NCBI GenBank assembly: GCA_023213315.1
Contig: JAKCPI010000815.1
Span: 1-64,000 of the forward strand
Source of the DNA: Euborellia annulipes
Taxonomy: Eukaryota > Arthropoda > Insecta > Dermaptera > Anisolabididae
Direction: 5' to 3'
DNA: 64,000 nt
This document shows positions 33,172 to 43,190 of the stretch, piece by piece. Position numbers and translations under genes: made by a program. Each line of letters opens with the position of its first letter. Positions within the stretch are counted from its first letter, which is position 1. The notes beneath the pieces were generated by a model. It was not told where the DNA came from, did not search any database, and worked only from the letters and a program-made list of their open reading frames with translations.

Positions 33172-34023
33172 CAGTGGATTCCAAACTTTATGTTACAATG
33201 CCTCTCTTAAAAATATTTAATCGAATGAGGCCTCCCCCCACCCCCTCCCCTATTTTAGAAAATAGGCCTAATACAAAAACAAAAATTTTTAATGCTAAAA
33301 AATATAAATTTAGATTAAGGCGGAGTCAAAAAAAAAAAAAAATTCAAGACATACTGGGTATGTAGCCAAAATTATTTCTTTTATTGTGCCGTTCCAGGCT
33401 GACATTTCGGCCACTGGTCTAGGCCATCTTCAGAGCCGAAGGCGAGAATATATGAAATTTTAATTTCATTTTTCATTCAAAATTAAAATTTCATTTATTC
33501 TCGCCAAAGACTCCGAAGTAGCCGAAACCTCACAATAAAATAAATAATTTTGGCTGCATATGTCTTGGAATTTTTTTTTTTGGAATTTTTTTGACTCCGC
33601 CTTAATAATACTTCCGTCCACAAACCTCATTTATTCCTATTTATAAAACTAGCAATCGTTTGGAAAAATTTTAGCTGTGGCTAATATTCTCGCCTCCCCT
33701 TAGACTAGTCCCGCCTCCAGGGCTGTATTTCTAAATAAGCTAAAAAGGCTGCAGCCTAGAGCGGCAACAAATTCAGGGGCGGCAGATTGGCAATTTATTT
33801 AAAAGTGAATTTGAAGTATTTCACGCTTTTAATAATATAATATTTCCTGTACGAATTATATAGATATATATATATATATTGTATGAAAATATTGTATAAA
33901 ACAAATGTATTAAGCAAATATGAACTATAGAGGAGGCGGCAAATGGACTTTAGCCTATAAGCGGCATACTGCGCCCTGCGCCCTACGCCTAGGGAGACGC
34001 GCCTCACAGTTTGGAAAACGCTG
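33172..34023. mobile_element. hAT-like element, 8-bp TSD tgttaata, with nested foldback
   Basis: Ends CAGTGGATTCCAAAC and, inverted, CAGCGTTTTCCAAAC (12 of 15). The flanks tgttaata at 33164-33171 and 34024-34031 are identical. The interior holds a foldback (33355-33590) and a CAGGGCTGTATTT/GCGGCA block. Its left 50 bp recur at 57237. 852 bp, no transposase. Confidence 0.88.
33397..33437 (-). ncRNA. Hammerhead-like motif inside the hAT-like element
   Basis: GGCU, CUGAAGA, U, GGCC-loop-GGCC, GAAA, UGUC, AGCC. Outer strands and stem II pair perfectly over 4 bp each. The partner arm (about 33490-33540) is decayed. Confidence 0.55.
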
Positions 34024-34034
34024 TGTTAATATAT

Positions 34035-34160
34035 ATATACAGTGAGAGAAAGTTTAGAATTCATGTCAAAAATTTCGAGATTTTTTTGGAAATACATGTT
34101 TTGAGGTCCTCTGAGTCCAAAAAAGTAGGCTCCTCGAAATGGTCTGTCTACATATTTGTT
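34035..34160 (+). repeat. Dispersed repeat family A, short 5' fragment
   Basis: AGTGAGAGAAAGTTTAG and CATGTCAAAAATT begin it, and it stops after GGTCTGTCTAC. Confidence 0.65.
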
Positions 34161-34486
34161 TTTAAATTTTTAAAATAAAAAATTTGGTATGACATGCACA
34201 GAACACAACTCTCAGGAGAGGCGAAATCTTTTGTATAAGAAAGGCGAAGATTCAAGGAGGGGAGAATAATGCGGGTAATAAGAATTTATTATATTTTAAT
34301 ACCGGATTCAAATTAGCATTAAAAAAGAACTTTTGTCTCTGGGACCCCTAGTATACAGTAGAATACTCATGGGTGAACTTTAACTTTGGCACTCCCCCTA
34401 GCGACGTTTACCGCTTTTACAAGTGTTATAGATTTATAGATATAAGAGAGAGTGCAGCTAAGCGTAATTTAATTTATTTTCTCCTC

Positions 34487-34530
34487 AGAGCTGACGATTC
34501 GGTCCTGTTTAGGTCCATCTTCAGAGCACT
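34487..34530 (-). ncRNA. Hammerhead-like motif (GAAU variant)
   Basis: AGUGCU, CUGAAGA, U, GGACC-loop-GGACC (central A-A mismatch), GAAU, CGUC, AGCUCU. The outer stem has 5 of 6 pairs. Confidence 0.5.
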
Positions 34531-34728
34531 AGGGGTGTCATTATTAATATGAATTTCAACATTTCATCTTTACATCAATCGTTATTCAATCTTTTTATAC
34601 ATTAGATACATGTATATAATAAAGTATAGATGTATTTAAAAGAAAACCAACGATTGATTCGCTGGAAATTGGACTAACGATTGATGTAAAGATGAAAGGT
34701 TGAAATTCATATTAATAATGACACCCCT

Positions 34729-34772
34729 AGTTCTCTGAAGATTGTGCCAAACAGGACCGAAACTTCAGCACT
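34729..34772 (+). ncRNA. Hammerhead-like motif (partner arm)
   Basis: AGUUCU, CUGAAGA, UU, GUGCC-loop-GGACC, GAAA, CUUC, AGCACU. Core CUGAAGA and GAAA are intact, but its stems have decayed. Its AGCACU strand would pair perfectly with AGUGCU of the opposite arm, so each arm preserves half of an ancestral stem. Confidence 0.5.
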
Positions 34773-34909
34773 GAGGAGAACTAAATTACGCTTAGCTGCA
34801 CTCTCTTTAATTTCTCATTATACCTACAAACAATACAATCAGTTATAGATTTATTTATTTATTAGGCTAAACAATATATAGCCATAAACAATATTCTTAA
34901 GTCAAATGT

Positions 34910-34985
34910 TGATAAGTGCAACCTGGAGCCGAACCACGGATCAGTACAAATTGGCAGATCCGTGATTCGACTCGAGAAAGGGACC
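34910..34985 (+). repeat. tRNA-related SINE fragment
   Basis: CAGTACAAATTGGCAGATCC followed by GTGATTCGACTCGAG resembles the anticodon-to-B-box half of the SINE at 42478 and 43085. Confidence 0.45.
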
Positions 34986-35396
34986 CTTTTCTTTTGATGT
35001 TTGATTTAGTAAATATTAATTATATTATTTATTTTGTATTTAAATAATAAATAACTTTTGAAGAACTCATTATAGAGTAAGTGAAATTGACAAAAAAACA
35101 AACAAACATTTTTGTCATAACATTATCTACTATTTAATTTCATTTTATTAAATTAGGTTAATTTTGTAATACCTAAATTATGTTTATTTGAATACAAGAA
35201 CAGTTGAATATATATTTGCACGAATATTAAATTGTAACATGAGTTTAATCTTAATTAGAATTTTTCTGTATTTTTTTTTTTTTTTTTTGTTTTAGGTATA
35301 ATAGTACCATTAAAGTGTACAACAAATGGGCATAATTAAAACAATAAAAGTAATAAAAACATGGACGGTCGCTTAAAAATAAACAATTATACTTAC

Positions 35397-35466
35397 AACT
35401 ATCATCACCTTTTTCCGTGCATTTCTCGGCACAATCTCGAACCACCGAACCCTCGCTTACATATTT
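35397..35466 (-). CDS. Candidate internal exon, cysteine-rich (Ly6/uPAR-like?)
   Basis: A 70-base minus-strand block lies between TTTCTGTTTGCAG and a consensus donor gtaagt. It begins in phase 0 and codes for KYVSEGSVVRDCAEKCTEKG and three more residues, ending in phase 1. The V-x-R-x-C-A-x-x-C spacing resembles the middle of three-finger Ly6/uPAR domains in secreted or GPI-anchored animal proteins, but 23 residues are too few to be sure. No flanking exon was identified within the window. Confidence 0.5.
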
Positions 35467-35539
35467 CTGCAAACAGAAATTAAGCAATTAATTTTTTTAT
35501 TTCCATATTATGTTATAGAGTATATACTGTATATATATA

Positions 35540-35615
35540 TATGCGAAGATAAGTTTTCTCGGGTTGACATTTAACATTTAATAAACCTTCCAGAACTTTA
35601 CGTATATATATATAT
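35540..35615. repeat. AAGATAAGTTTTCTCGGG repeat fragment
   Basis: It carries the same words as the 18170-18290 palindrome between TA tracts, shortened to a single arm plus the TTCCAGAAC end. Confidence 0.6.
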
Positions 35616-35701
35616 ACTTTAAATAAATTAGAGATAAGAATCGAAATACTATTTTATTTAATGTTCGAACTTATAAAATAAAAAATATTTTAACTTGAAC
35701 A

Positions 35702-36236
35702 CAGGGCCGGCGCAAGCTATTCTGACGCCCTAGGCAAGATATTTTTTGCGCCCCCCCCAAAAAAAAACTTTCAAAATTTAAATTGCCGCCCCTCCTTAAA
35801 ATTTTCCCTGATCTCAAAAATTTTTCTGCGAATTTTTTTTTTCGCGGAACCAATTTTTTCCCGTGCGCCGCCCGCGGAACATTTTCTCTTGCGCGGAACC
35901 AAAATTTTTCCCCGTCCGAAAAAATATTTTACCTTTTTGCCGCCCGCGGAGCATTTTCTCCAAAATTTTTCCCGTCCGAAAAAATATTTTACCTTTTTTT
36001 AGAGACACAAAATTTTTTTGCCGTCCACGGAACCAAAATTTGCCGCCCGCCGAACATTTTCTCTTGAGCGGATCTAAAATTTTTCCCTTTTTTAGAGATG
36101 ATAAATTTTTGCCGGCCGCGGTACAAAATTTTTCGGGGGCCGCTTGTGGAACCAAAATTTTTTTCCCTTTTTGCCGCCCTCTCCAGGTTGCCGCCTAGGC
36201 GACCGCCTAGTTCGCCTAGTGGACGCGCCGCCCCTG
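35702..36236. mobile_element. hAT-like element, 8-bp TSD cttgaaca, internal minisatellite
   Basis: Ends CAGGGCCGGCGC and, inverted, CAGGGGCGGCGC (11 of 12). The flanks cttgaaca at 35694-35701 and 36237-36244 are identical. The interior repeats CCGCCCGCGGAACATTTTC and AAAATTTTTCCC units about five times. All long frames here, on both strands, are by-products of that repeat. Confidence 0.92.
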
Positions 36237-36299
36237 CTTGAACACAATAATATACATTATCAATCAAAATTATCATATCAAAATCGTACTGAGTTTTTT

Positions 36300-36460
36300 T
36301 TTTAATTCGTTTTAAAGTCTTTTCGGCATCGGGAGCCATTTAGACTCCTTCCCTATTTATTTCAATTAATTGGTATCCAATCATTCCGCCTGGGACGGGA
36401 TGCGAACGCCTGACTTTTGGTATCAGAAGCTAATACTCTACCTCTGAGCCATGGATACTA
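36300..36460 (-). repeat. tRNA-derived SINE-like copy
   Basis: On the minus strand an A-box-like TGGCTCAGAGGTAGAG is followed about 35 bases later by a B-box-like GTTCGCATCC, then a body ending in CCGATGCCGAAAAGACTT. The body recurs at 53740-53800. Head-body structure suggests a SINE with an internal Pol III promoter. Confidence 0.55.
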
Positions 36461-36596
36461 AGTTTAAATAAACATTAAAATTTTTTTTTTAATTATCAAG
36501 CCTTAGTTGGCCTTAGTGAGTAAATGATACACACAATAAAAGTATTTTGCACATGAGAATGCCTATTATTCTATTAAAGTTAATATTTAAATAAAT

Positions 36597-36936
36597 TGAA
36601 GATTTATAATCTAATCCACATATTTCGTAACGCGTTAGGGGGTGGGGTGGGGAGGGGTCTGGGCAAAACGTTACTAATTGTGACCAGGGGGTTTCTCTAA
36701 TCGGGACATAATAATTCAAAGTTGAATTTATAAAATTTTTTTAAAAAAAAGGTCGAATGATTTTCTCAACAGGGAACTATGGGTGTTTTGATACGGGGAA
36801 AATTTAAAAAAAAGTAAAATGTTGCTATGACATAATATTTGTAGGGGGGTTTGTTTGTATGTGACTAACTGTGACATGGGTGGGGACAAGAAAATCGTCA
36901 AAAAAGGCGTTACGTAATATGTGCACGACCCCTAAA
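36597..36936. mobile_element. TIR element, CACATATTACGTAACGC type
   Basis: Left CACATATTTCGTAACGCG and right, inverted, CACATATTACGTAACGCC. Another terminus of the family lies at 57383-57415. Borders and target duplication are uncertain, so the superfamily is not assigned. Confidence 0.5.
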
Positions 36937-37256
36937 GACTTGGCCGAACCGAACGGGCATAAAAAGATAACCCAGGGCCGTTCCGTTCGGGGGGACAGGG
37001 TAGCAAAATCAGAGAGGCGGCACGGAGGAGAAAAAAAAAGGATATTTAAAAAATCACTGTCAATATGCGTAGTGATAAAATCGAATAAACCAAATAATAC
37101 TTTTTCGAGAAATTGCGTAACAGTTACCTCAGATATTAAAGATGTTGAAAAAAGAAAAAATTCATAAACTCCAATATCACCTGGAGACATACATACAAGT
37201 AACTTCCACATAATAATACTTTTATTTGCTCCTCAGTTTAATTTATAATAAACGGG

Positions 37257-37617
37257 TCCATGGGCGTACCCACCGAGGGGGTGGGGGGGGTGCCCCCTCC
37301 CCCCCCCCACAAAAAAAAAAATAAAATTTTTTTATTTTGTTATAAAGAAACAAAATCAAACGGAGGCGGGCGGAGGGGGACGGTTTTTGTTTTTTCTTGA
37401 TTGGTTTGTTTGGTTTTCTTTGCGTTGGCTTCCTCTCTTTTTAAAATAATATATACCAAAACTATGCCACCAACATCCCCCCCCTCCCCCCTCCTCGACG
37501 ACCGTCCTCTCACCCTCCCTCCCTCTCTGTTCTGCTGGGGCCGGGGCGAACGGGTCAGTCAAGTAATTATCAAGGGGTTCCCCCCTCCCCCGGCCTCAAA
37601 GGCTAGTTACGCCGCTG
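37257..37617. mobile_element. hAT-like ends around G/C homopolymers
   Basis: Left CATGGGCGTACCCACC and right, inverted, CAGCGGCGTAACTAGCC are hAT-type ends, but they differ and no 8-bp duplication is found, so two insertions may have merged. The interior is G/C runs and a T-rich middle. Confidence 0.5.
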
Positions 37618-38111
37618 TTTCTGTAATTTTCAAAACGTAACATTGCATTTATTTAGAAACAATTGGAATATTGCATGGGGGATGCATATTTCCCCCCAAG
37701 TCCTTCAAGTATTTGTTTTTAGTTCTCATCAACTAAAGATGGCAATTTAATCTTCTTCTGTCCTCGCCTTTTTCCCGCGATGCGGAGTCGGCGGACCTCA
37801 CTATTTTCCTCCAATCCTATCATGCGTTTTTGCACAGGAAGAAATAGGACAGGCCGGCCCGTCGCGCGGTCTGGCGCCTGTTGAAAAGAGGAAGGAAGAG
37901 ACAGACATTTAAAGAACTGAATGACTGCCTGTCCCAGCTCGGGCAGCTCGTGGTCGCCATCCACGTACCCACAAGAAGTGGGCCCCTGAGCAAAAAGATG
38001 GCAATTTAATAAATAGTCTTTATTTGGAACTAGGCTAATATTATTTTCGCATTAGCTATAATTTAGTTATATTTTCTAATTCAAAGCTTTGAATTGAATT
38101 TAAACTAACAA
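37618..38111. other. Unassigned, with a repeat shared with 43310-43390
   Basis: GCTCGTGGTCGCCATCCACG...TACCCACAAGA (37945-37980) matches ACTCGTGGTCTCCATTCACG (43361). Otherwise no feature. Confidence 0.45.
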
Positions 38112-38296
38112 AGAGTACACGGTTGACTCGTCACCGATTTTGATCTCCTTTTATTTGGTGAATCTATACTGAAAAATATTTGTATTCTGATTGAACTTTT
38201 CGTCCAATGCGCCCTGTAACAATTTTTTTTCTCATCTGAAATTTTAAAATCTGAAAAGGATTGTTATAAGGCTCAAAGAAAAGCTTATCAACAACA

Positions 38297-38369
38297 ACAA
38301 CTGATAGCGTAACGGGTAGAGGAGAGGATTAGTAATCCAGGGATCCCAAGTTCAAAACCTGGGTTGTCA
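38297..38369 (+). tRNA. tRNA-Thr(AGT)-like sequence, probably SINE head or pseudogene
   Basis: ACAACT pairs with GGTTGT as an acceptor stem. A-box TAGCGTAACGG, an anticodon loop TTAGTAA (anticodon AGT) closed by GGA/TCC, and B-box GTTCAAAACC are in tRNA order. The T stem is mismatched (CCAAG/CCTGG), so a working tRNA is unlikely. Confidence 0.5.
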
Positions 38370-38901
38370 TTTTTTTTTTTGTATTATTTATTATATAAAA
38401 AATAAATATTATATTATATTATAAAAATATTTTATTTATATTTGCGACATATTTATTACATATTTATACAGAAAACAATGAATAATAAGTAAATTAGATA
38501 TATAAATGAATAATTCAGGGGCGTATATAAGGGGGGAGGTCGAGGGATCGAGAGCATATACCCTACATATATAGGAATATAGAGCCAATAATGGGTCTCG
38601 CCTCCCCCCCCCCCCGAAATGTTTGCGCAACCCCATAGCGCGAATGTTGGCTCCATAAAAGAGGAAATGTTCCGCGAACGGCACATGACGAAAATTTTGG
38701 TTTCGCTGGTGGCAAAAATTTTGCGTCTCTAAAAAAAAGGTAATATTTTTTCGGACATATATACAATATATCTAATTGATTTATTATTCATTGTTTTCTG
38801 TATAAATATGTAATAAATATGTCGCAAATATAAATAAAATATTTTTATAATATAATATAATATTTATTTTTTATATAATAAATAATACAAAAAAAAAAAT
38901 G

Positions 38902-38972
38902 ACAACCCAGGTTTTGAACTTCGGATCCCTGGATTACTAATCCTCTCCTCTACCCGTTACGCTATCAGTTGT
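38902..38972 (-). tRNA. tRNA-Thr(AGT)-like sequence, opposite arm
   Basis: The inverse copy of 38297-38369 in the other palindrome arm. It has the same boxes and anticodon loop, with one more change beside the B box (CCGAAG for CCCAAG). Confidence 0.5.
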
Positions 38973-39160
38973 TGTTGTTTATATGCTTTTCTTTGAGCCT
39001 TATAACAATCCTTTTCAGATTTTAAAATTTCAGATGAAAGAAAAAAAAATTGTTACAGGGCGCATTGGACGAAAAGTTCGATAAGGATACAAATATTTTT
39101 CAGTATAGATTCACCATATAAAAGGAGATCAAAATCGGTGACGAGTCAACCGTGTACTCT

Positions 39161-39530
39161 CCTTGTAAGTGATTATTGCTCATTTTATATGTATGACGTC
39201 ACTTTACTAACGAACCATTATCAAAGTATGTATTCTATAAAATAATTGCAACTTAAAGCTTGTTATCTTAGAAATTTTCCTCATCATATATGAAATTCTT
39301 AATTGTATAGTTTCATTTAGGAGAATCGAAAATTATATAACATTAAATGAGATTGGGTTTGGGTTGAAAATTCCATATCTGTCTAAAGTACTATTACTGG
39401 TATTATGTGATTTTCTCCCTTGCTAGCTTTTTGTTATTTCTAAAAATATTCTTTATAATCAATTTTTTAATAAAGAAATAATCAAGTTGCCAGCCCTTGA
39501 TGGACCATACATACGCACATCAATTTATTT
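39161..39530. other. AT-rich intergenic DNA
   Basis: Nothing recognised. Confidence 0.4.
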
Positions 39531-39569
39531 GTAAATATTTCGACCGGCTTAACGGTTGCTCATCTTCAG
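39531..39569 (-). ncRNA. Hammerhead-like motif, foldback split by a hAT-like MITE
   Basis: CUGAAGA, U, a stem ending CCGGUC, GAAA, UAUU, related to the 9965 copy. The partner CTGAAGATGACCAG on the plus strand is at 39948-39961, and the two were separated by insertion of 39642-39918. Confidence 0.4.
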
Positions 39570-39641
39570 CCCAGAAATATGATTTGATCCCTCTTGCATA
39601 TGTCAATCAAAGGGTAAGAGATTATTTACACCACTAGCCCT

Positions 39642-39918
39642 CAGTGGCGGATCCAGAGGTGTTTCTCGGGGGGGGGGGGGTAATCTGGAGTGACTGGTCG
39701 AGCAGCACACATTTTTTTTTCTTAATTTCGGTAATTTAAAGGCGCATTTTGTACTTGTTTGCCAGAATATAAATACAAATCAAATTTGTAAGTATTAATT
39801 TTTAAAATTTTACATTAAAAATACATTTTTTTTTTTTTTTCGAAAAAAAAGTATTTTTTTTCAAATCTCAGGGGGGTAATTACCCCCTTTACCCCCCCCC
39901 CCCTTGTATCCGCCCTTG
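39642..39918. mobile_element. hAT-like MITE, 8-bp TSD ctagccct
   Basis: Ends CAGTGGCGGATCCAG and, inverted, CAAGGGCGGATACAA. The flanks ctagccct at 39634-39641 and 39919-39926 are identical. The interior has the CTGGAGTGACTGG block and TTTAAAGGCGCATTTTG, shared with 46279-46546 and 17617-17835. Confidence 0.92.
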
Positions 39919-39961
39919 CTAGCCCTCCATCACATCATATTTCTTTACTGAAGATGACCAG

Positions 39962-41640
39962 TGTCTGTCAACATTCGCACAGCACACAACTTTCTCTTAC
40001 CTACGGCGTGTATGGGACCTGGGGCGGATCCCCCTCCCCTCCCTCGGTACGCCTCTGTAAATTTGTTGTTCGGGCCCTTTATTCTTGTATTTTTTTCTGG
40101 GTACTGGTTGCATAATGTCCGACGACCTAGGATGGCCAATGGCCACAAACCAGGAATATTATGAAGAAAATAAATCAATTAATTTTTCTGTGAGCAGATG
40201 TTTGTTGAGATTGTTGCAATCACGGGAGAGGGGAGGGGAGAAAATTTCAAAACAAAAATAATATTGAATTAATTTTGACATTTCTACATATGCTCTCTTT
40301 TATTAATAAACTATTTTAAAAATAAAATTCCAAAAAGGTTGAACCCTTTTAATAAAATAAAAATTTATTTTGTAAAAGTAAATTTTACTACCCAACTTTG
40401 AATTATCCATCAATATTTGTTTTTTATTGTTTGGAATAACGAATAAAAGCTGGCCTAACTAATAAAATTTTTTTATTTCTCTTTGCAAAGTTTTATAAGC
40501 CAGGTGGATTGTCTCAACTTTTACTTTTAGTTGAGACAATTAGCGCGTTATTTCTAAAGCCGTTACAAAGTTGTAACACCTTGAAAATCATCTTATAATG
40601 AATCGTTTTCGTTAGTGCACGAAAATAAATTTCTTCCTTAGTCTTTAGGTATAGGTTTGTCGAAATTTCAATCACACACGATCTTCGGTCGTTGTTGTTG
40701 TTGTTGTTGTTGTTAGCAGCACTTTGTTGTTGCTGGCATTGATTTGGCAAGGAGGAAAGAGATTTCTGTTTTTATACTTCACAGGTGTTGTATGAACTGA
40801 AATGAGGGTTTGCTGCTGAAGGGGTTGTTGCCGACGAGGCTAATGACTGTTGGATGCGAAATAAAGTTTAAAGGGGGAGAAAATGTTCCGCTCACCCTCG
40901 ACCTCGCCAGACAAAAGGGCTTTCCGTAATCAAAAAATAATTAAATCTTATTAGCGTTATTCAATTTATTATTCATTTGAATTTTTTTCTTTTTATAAAC
41001 TATTTTACATAATTTTATAATATAAAATATGTTAGCAGATATATATATCTAATTTCCCTAGTAACCAACCCTTTGTAATTTCCTCCATCTCAAATGAAGC
41101 AGTTACTCTCTGTCTTTCTAACTTGATTTCACAAAACAACCAATTAATTACAAAGTTTTCGGTCATTTATCCATGACTAGAACAGATTTTGCCATATTTG
41201 TCAAATTTTGCTGCCGCTTCATCCTTTTTTTTTTGTATTTTTAAAACAAACTGACTGTAAAAAATGGAGATTCATCGTCTAAATTAAAACCACGACCCAA
41301 TAATCGAGATGAAAACATTAATTTTAGTAAAAGGATTTAAAAAGTTCGTTTAAAAATAGTAGCTTAAGTTTAGATTTAATGATTATCGATTTAATCTATT
41401 GTTTCTCTGACTCTGTGGCGCACCCTTTCGAAAGAGGGATGTAAAATCCGTCAGGGAATTTTTTTTTTTGACATCTCCAGTAAGTGGGGTTTTACGATCA
41501 AAGGGATCACTCTCCCTTTCAATTGCATCTAACCGAGAATATCCGTAACCTCTTCACCTAAAAAAAAAAAGGTAAAATAAGTTTTAAACATGGAAATAGC
41601 TGGTGAGAGATAAGATGGTTAAATTCGTTTTTTTTTTTTT
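39962..41640. other. Unassigned, with (GTT)n microsatellite
   Basis: A (GTT)8-like tract lies at 40689-40714. A short CTTTCTCTTACC piece at 39990 derives from family A. No gene supported. Confidence 0.45.
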
Positions 41641-41659
41641 TTTAATTTGAAATATTTAT

Positions 41660-42120
41660 TATTTTTATTTTCTCTTACCTCTCTATATATGTTAATATAT
41701 ATAGAGAGAGAAAGTATTGGATTCATGTCAAAAATTCGATGTCGAGATTTTGATGGATATACACGTTTTGAGGTCCCCTGAATCCAAAAAAGTGGTTTTC
41801 GCGACATGGTCTGTCTGTGGGTGGGTGTGTGTTCAATTTTAAGCATGAAGGAATTGAGCTATGAGGCTGAAATTTTATATTTAAGTTAGGCACCTCCCTG
41901 GGACGTGAACACGAAGCTTTTGAATCAAAATCGGCCAAAGAGTACTAGTACTTTACTGATGTAGTTTTTCAGTTTTTTTCGATTTTCTCAAAATTTGCTC
42001 CAACAATTTTTTTTTTAAATTCAAAAATCAATTATTTTTTAGATGCTCTTTAAAATGTATATTCTCATTTTGTCATTGAAATCTTCTGAAGACCACTTTA
42101 CTCTTGTACTTTTAGATAAA
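41660..42120 (+). repeat. Dispersed repeat family A, long copy
   Basis: It has the start hairpin, GATGTCGAGATTTTGATGG block, AGTACTAGTACT block and GCTCTTTAAAATGTATATTC block in order, and ends near CTTGTACTTTTAG before a 13-base G run. It lacks the terminal hairpin. Confidence 0.85.
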
Positions 42121-42477
42121 TAAGAAACTATCGACCAGGGGGGGGGGGGGGCCCAATATCGACGTTCTAATTAGTAAAGTGCCTAACTCCATTTTTGTTT
42201 ATTTTTCAGGAGAATCAAAAAACATTTCATTGTCATTGTTAGAGTTTCGCGGGGCAACTTTTCGAACTGAAAAATTTGAATTACGCTCTTACCCTAGTTC
42301 AGGACATAAGTAGAATGATATTTGTCAACAGAAAATACAAAAAAATGATTTTCGAAAAAAAGTGGAGTTCTACTGAGAGTGTCGATTAGAATTATATACT
42401 TCGCGTATATTACTATTACTGCCTCTAAGGAAATTTATATAATTCCAATATATATTAATTCAAATACCCGAAAAAAG

Positions 42478-43190
42478 TAAGGGTATCGCCGGGACTCGAA
42501 CCACCGATCTACCGATTTGTACTTGGTATACCCTACCGAGCTCGAGCGCTACTCACACAGATGGTCCAAAAAACAAAAAATTGCTGGGTAATTTTTATTT
42601 TTTTTATAATTGATTTCTGGAAAATATATTTTAAATTTAGTGCCAGTGTAATATAATAATTTTGTATATTTCACATATAATATTATATGGTTTTCGAATG
42701 GGGGGGGGGGGCGCTAAAAAGGTACTGTGCCCCGGGCGCGAGTTAAGCTCGCTACGCCACTGATTCGGGTATTTGAATTCACTCGGACTGCTATTTTAGT
42801 CATGGGGGAAATAGACCCAAATCCCAAGCCACAAATTTCTCCTTCAACCAAGCGCAATCTAGATCGACTCTGAGAATATCTCTCCCATTTATGCAATTAA
42901 TAAATAAGAAATTATATTTATATATCACGTTCGGGGCTGTGAAGAAAATTCATAAAATTTAATATTTATTAATTCAAATAGCCGACAAAAGAATGCGTCT
43001 GGTTGACGGAGAAATTTGTGGCTTCGGATTTGAGTCCATTTCTCCCGATGACTAATATAGCAGTCTGAGTGAATTCAAAAAAACCGAATTCTGTGCTGTG
43101 TTCCAGTGGTAGGGCATACTAAGTACAAATCGATAGATCCCTGATTAAACTCCCGGCGGCACCCTATTTGAATTAATAAAAATAAATTAT
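42478..43190. repeat. Foldback of a tRNA-derived SINE
   Basis: Arms at about 42765-42850 and 42985-43075 share CACAAATTTCTCC and CGAGTGAATTC/CTGAGTGAATTC blocks inversely. tRNA-like heads flank them: minus 42478-42560 (B-box GGTTCGAGTCCC, A-box-like GAGCTCGGTAGGG) and plus 43085-43190 (CAGTGGTAGGGCATAC). A hAT-like end (CAGTGGCGTAGCGAGC, inverted) closes at about 42763. Confidence 0.6.

Larger units (their letters stand above)
34445..34807. repeat. Foldback element with hammerhead-like pair
   Basis: Arms share AGAGAGTGCAGCTAAGCG, GGGGTGTCATTATTAATATG and CATCTTTACATCAATCG in inverse order, each about 150 bp, with an AT-rich loop (about 34595-34665). Confidence 0.9.
38112..39160. repeat. 1-kb palindrome with ~393-bp arms carrying tRNA-like units
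   Basis: Arms 38112-38503 and 38766-39160 are inverted copies with few differences, from AGAGTACACGGTTGACTCG to AATTAGATATAT. The 262-bp loop starts with a hAT-like end (CAGGGGCGTATATAAGG at 38517) and has sequence like the interior of 35702-36236. Each arm holds a tRNA-like unit. Confidence 0.92.

Noticed and set aside
35783..36339. Several overlapping frames of 94-116 residues on both strands
   Set aside because: They translate the internal minisatellite of a hAT-like element bounded by perfect target duplications.
36388..36457. Functional tRNA gene on the minus strand
   Set aside because: A and B boxes are present but acceptor and anticodon stems do not fold; a SINE head is a better reading.
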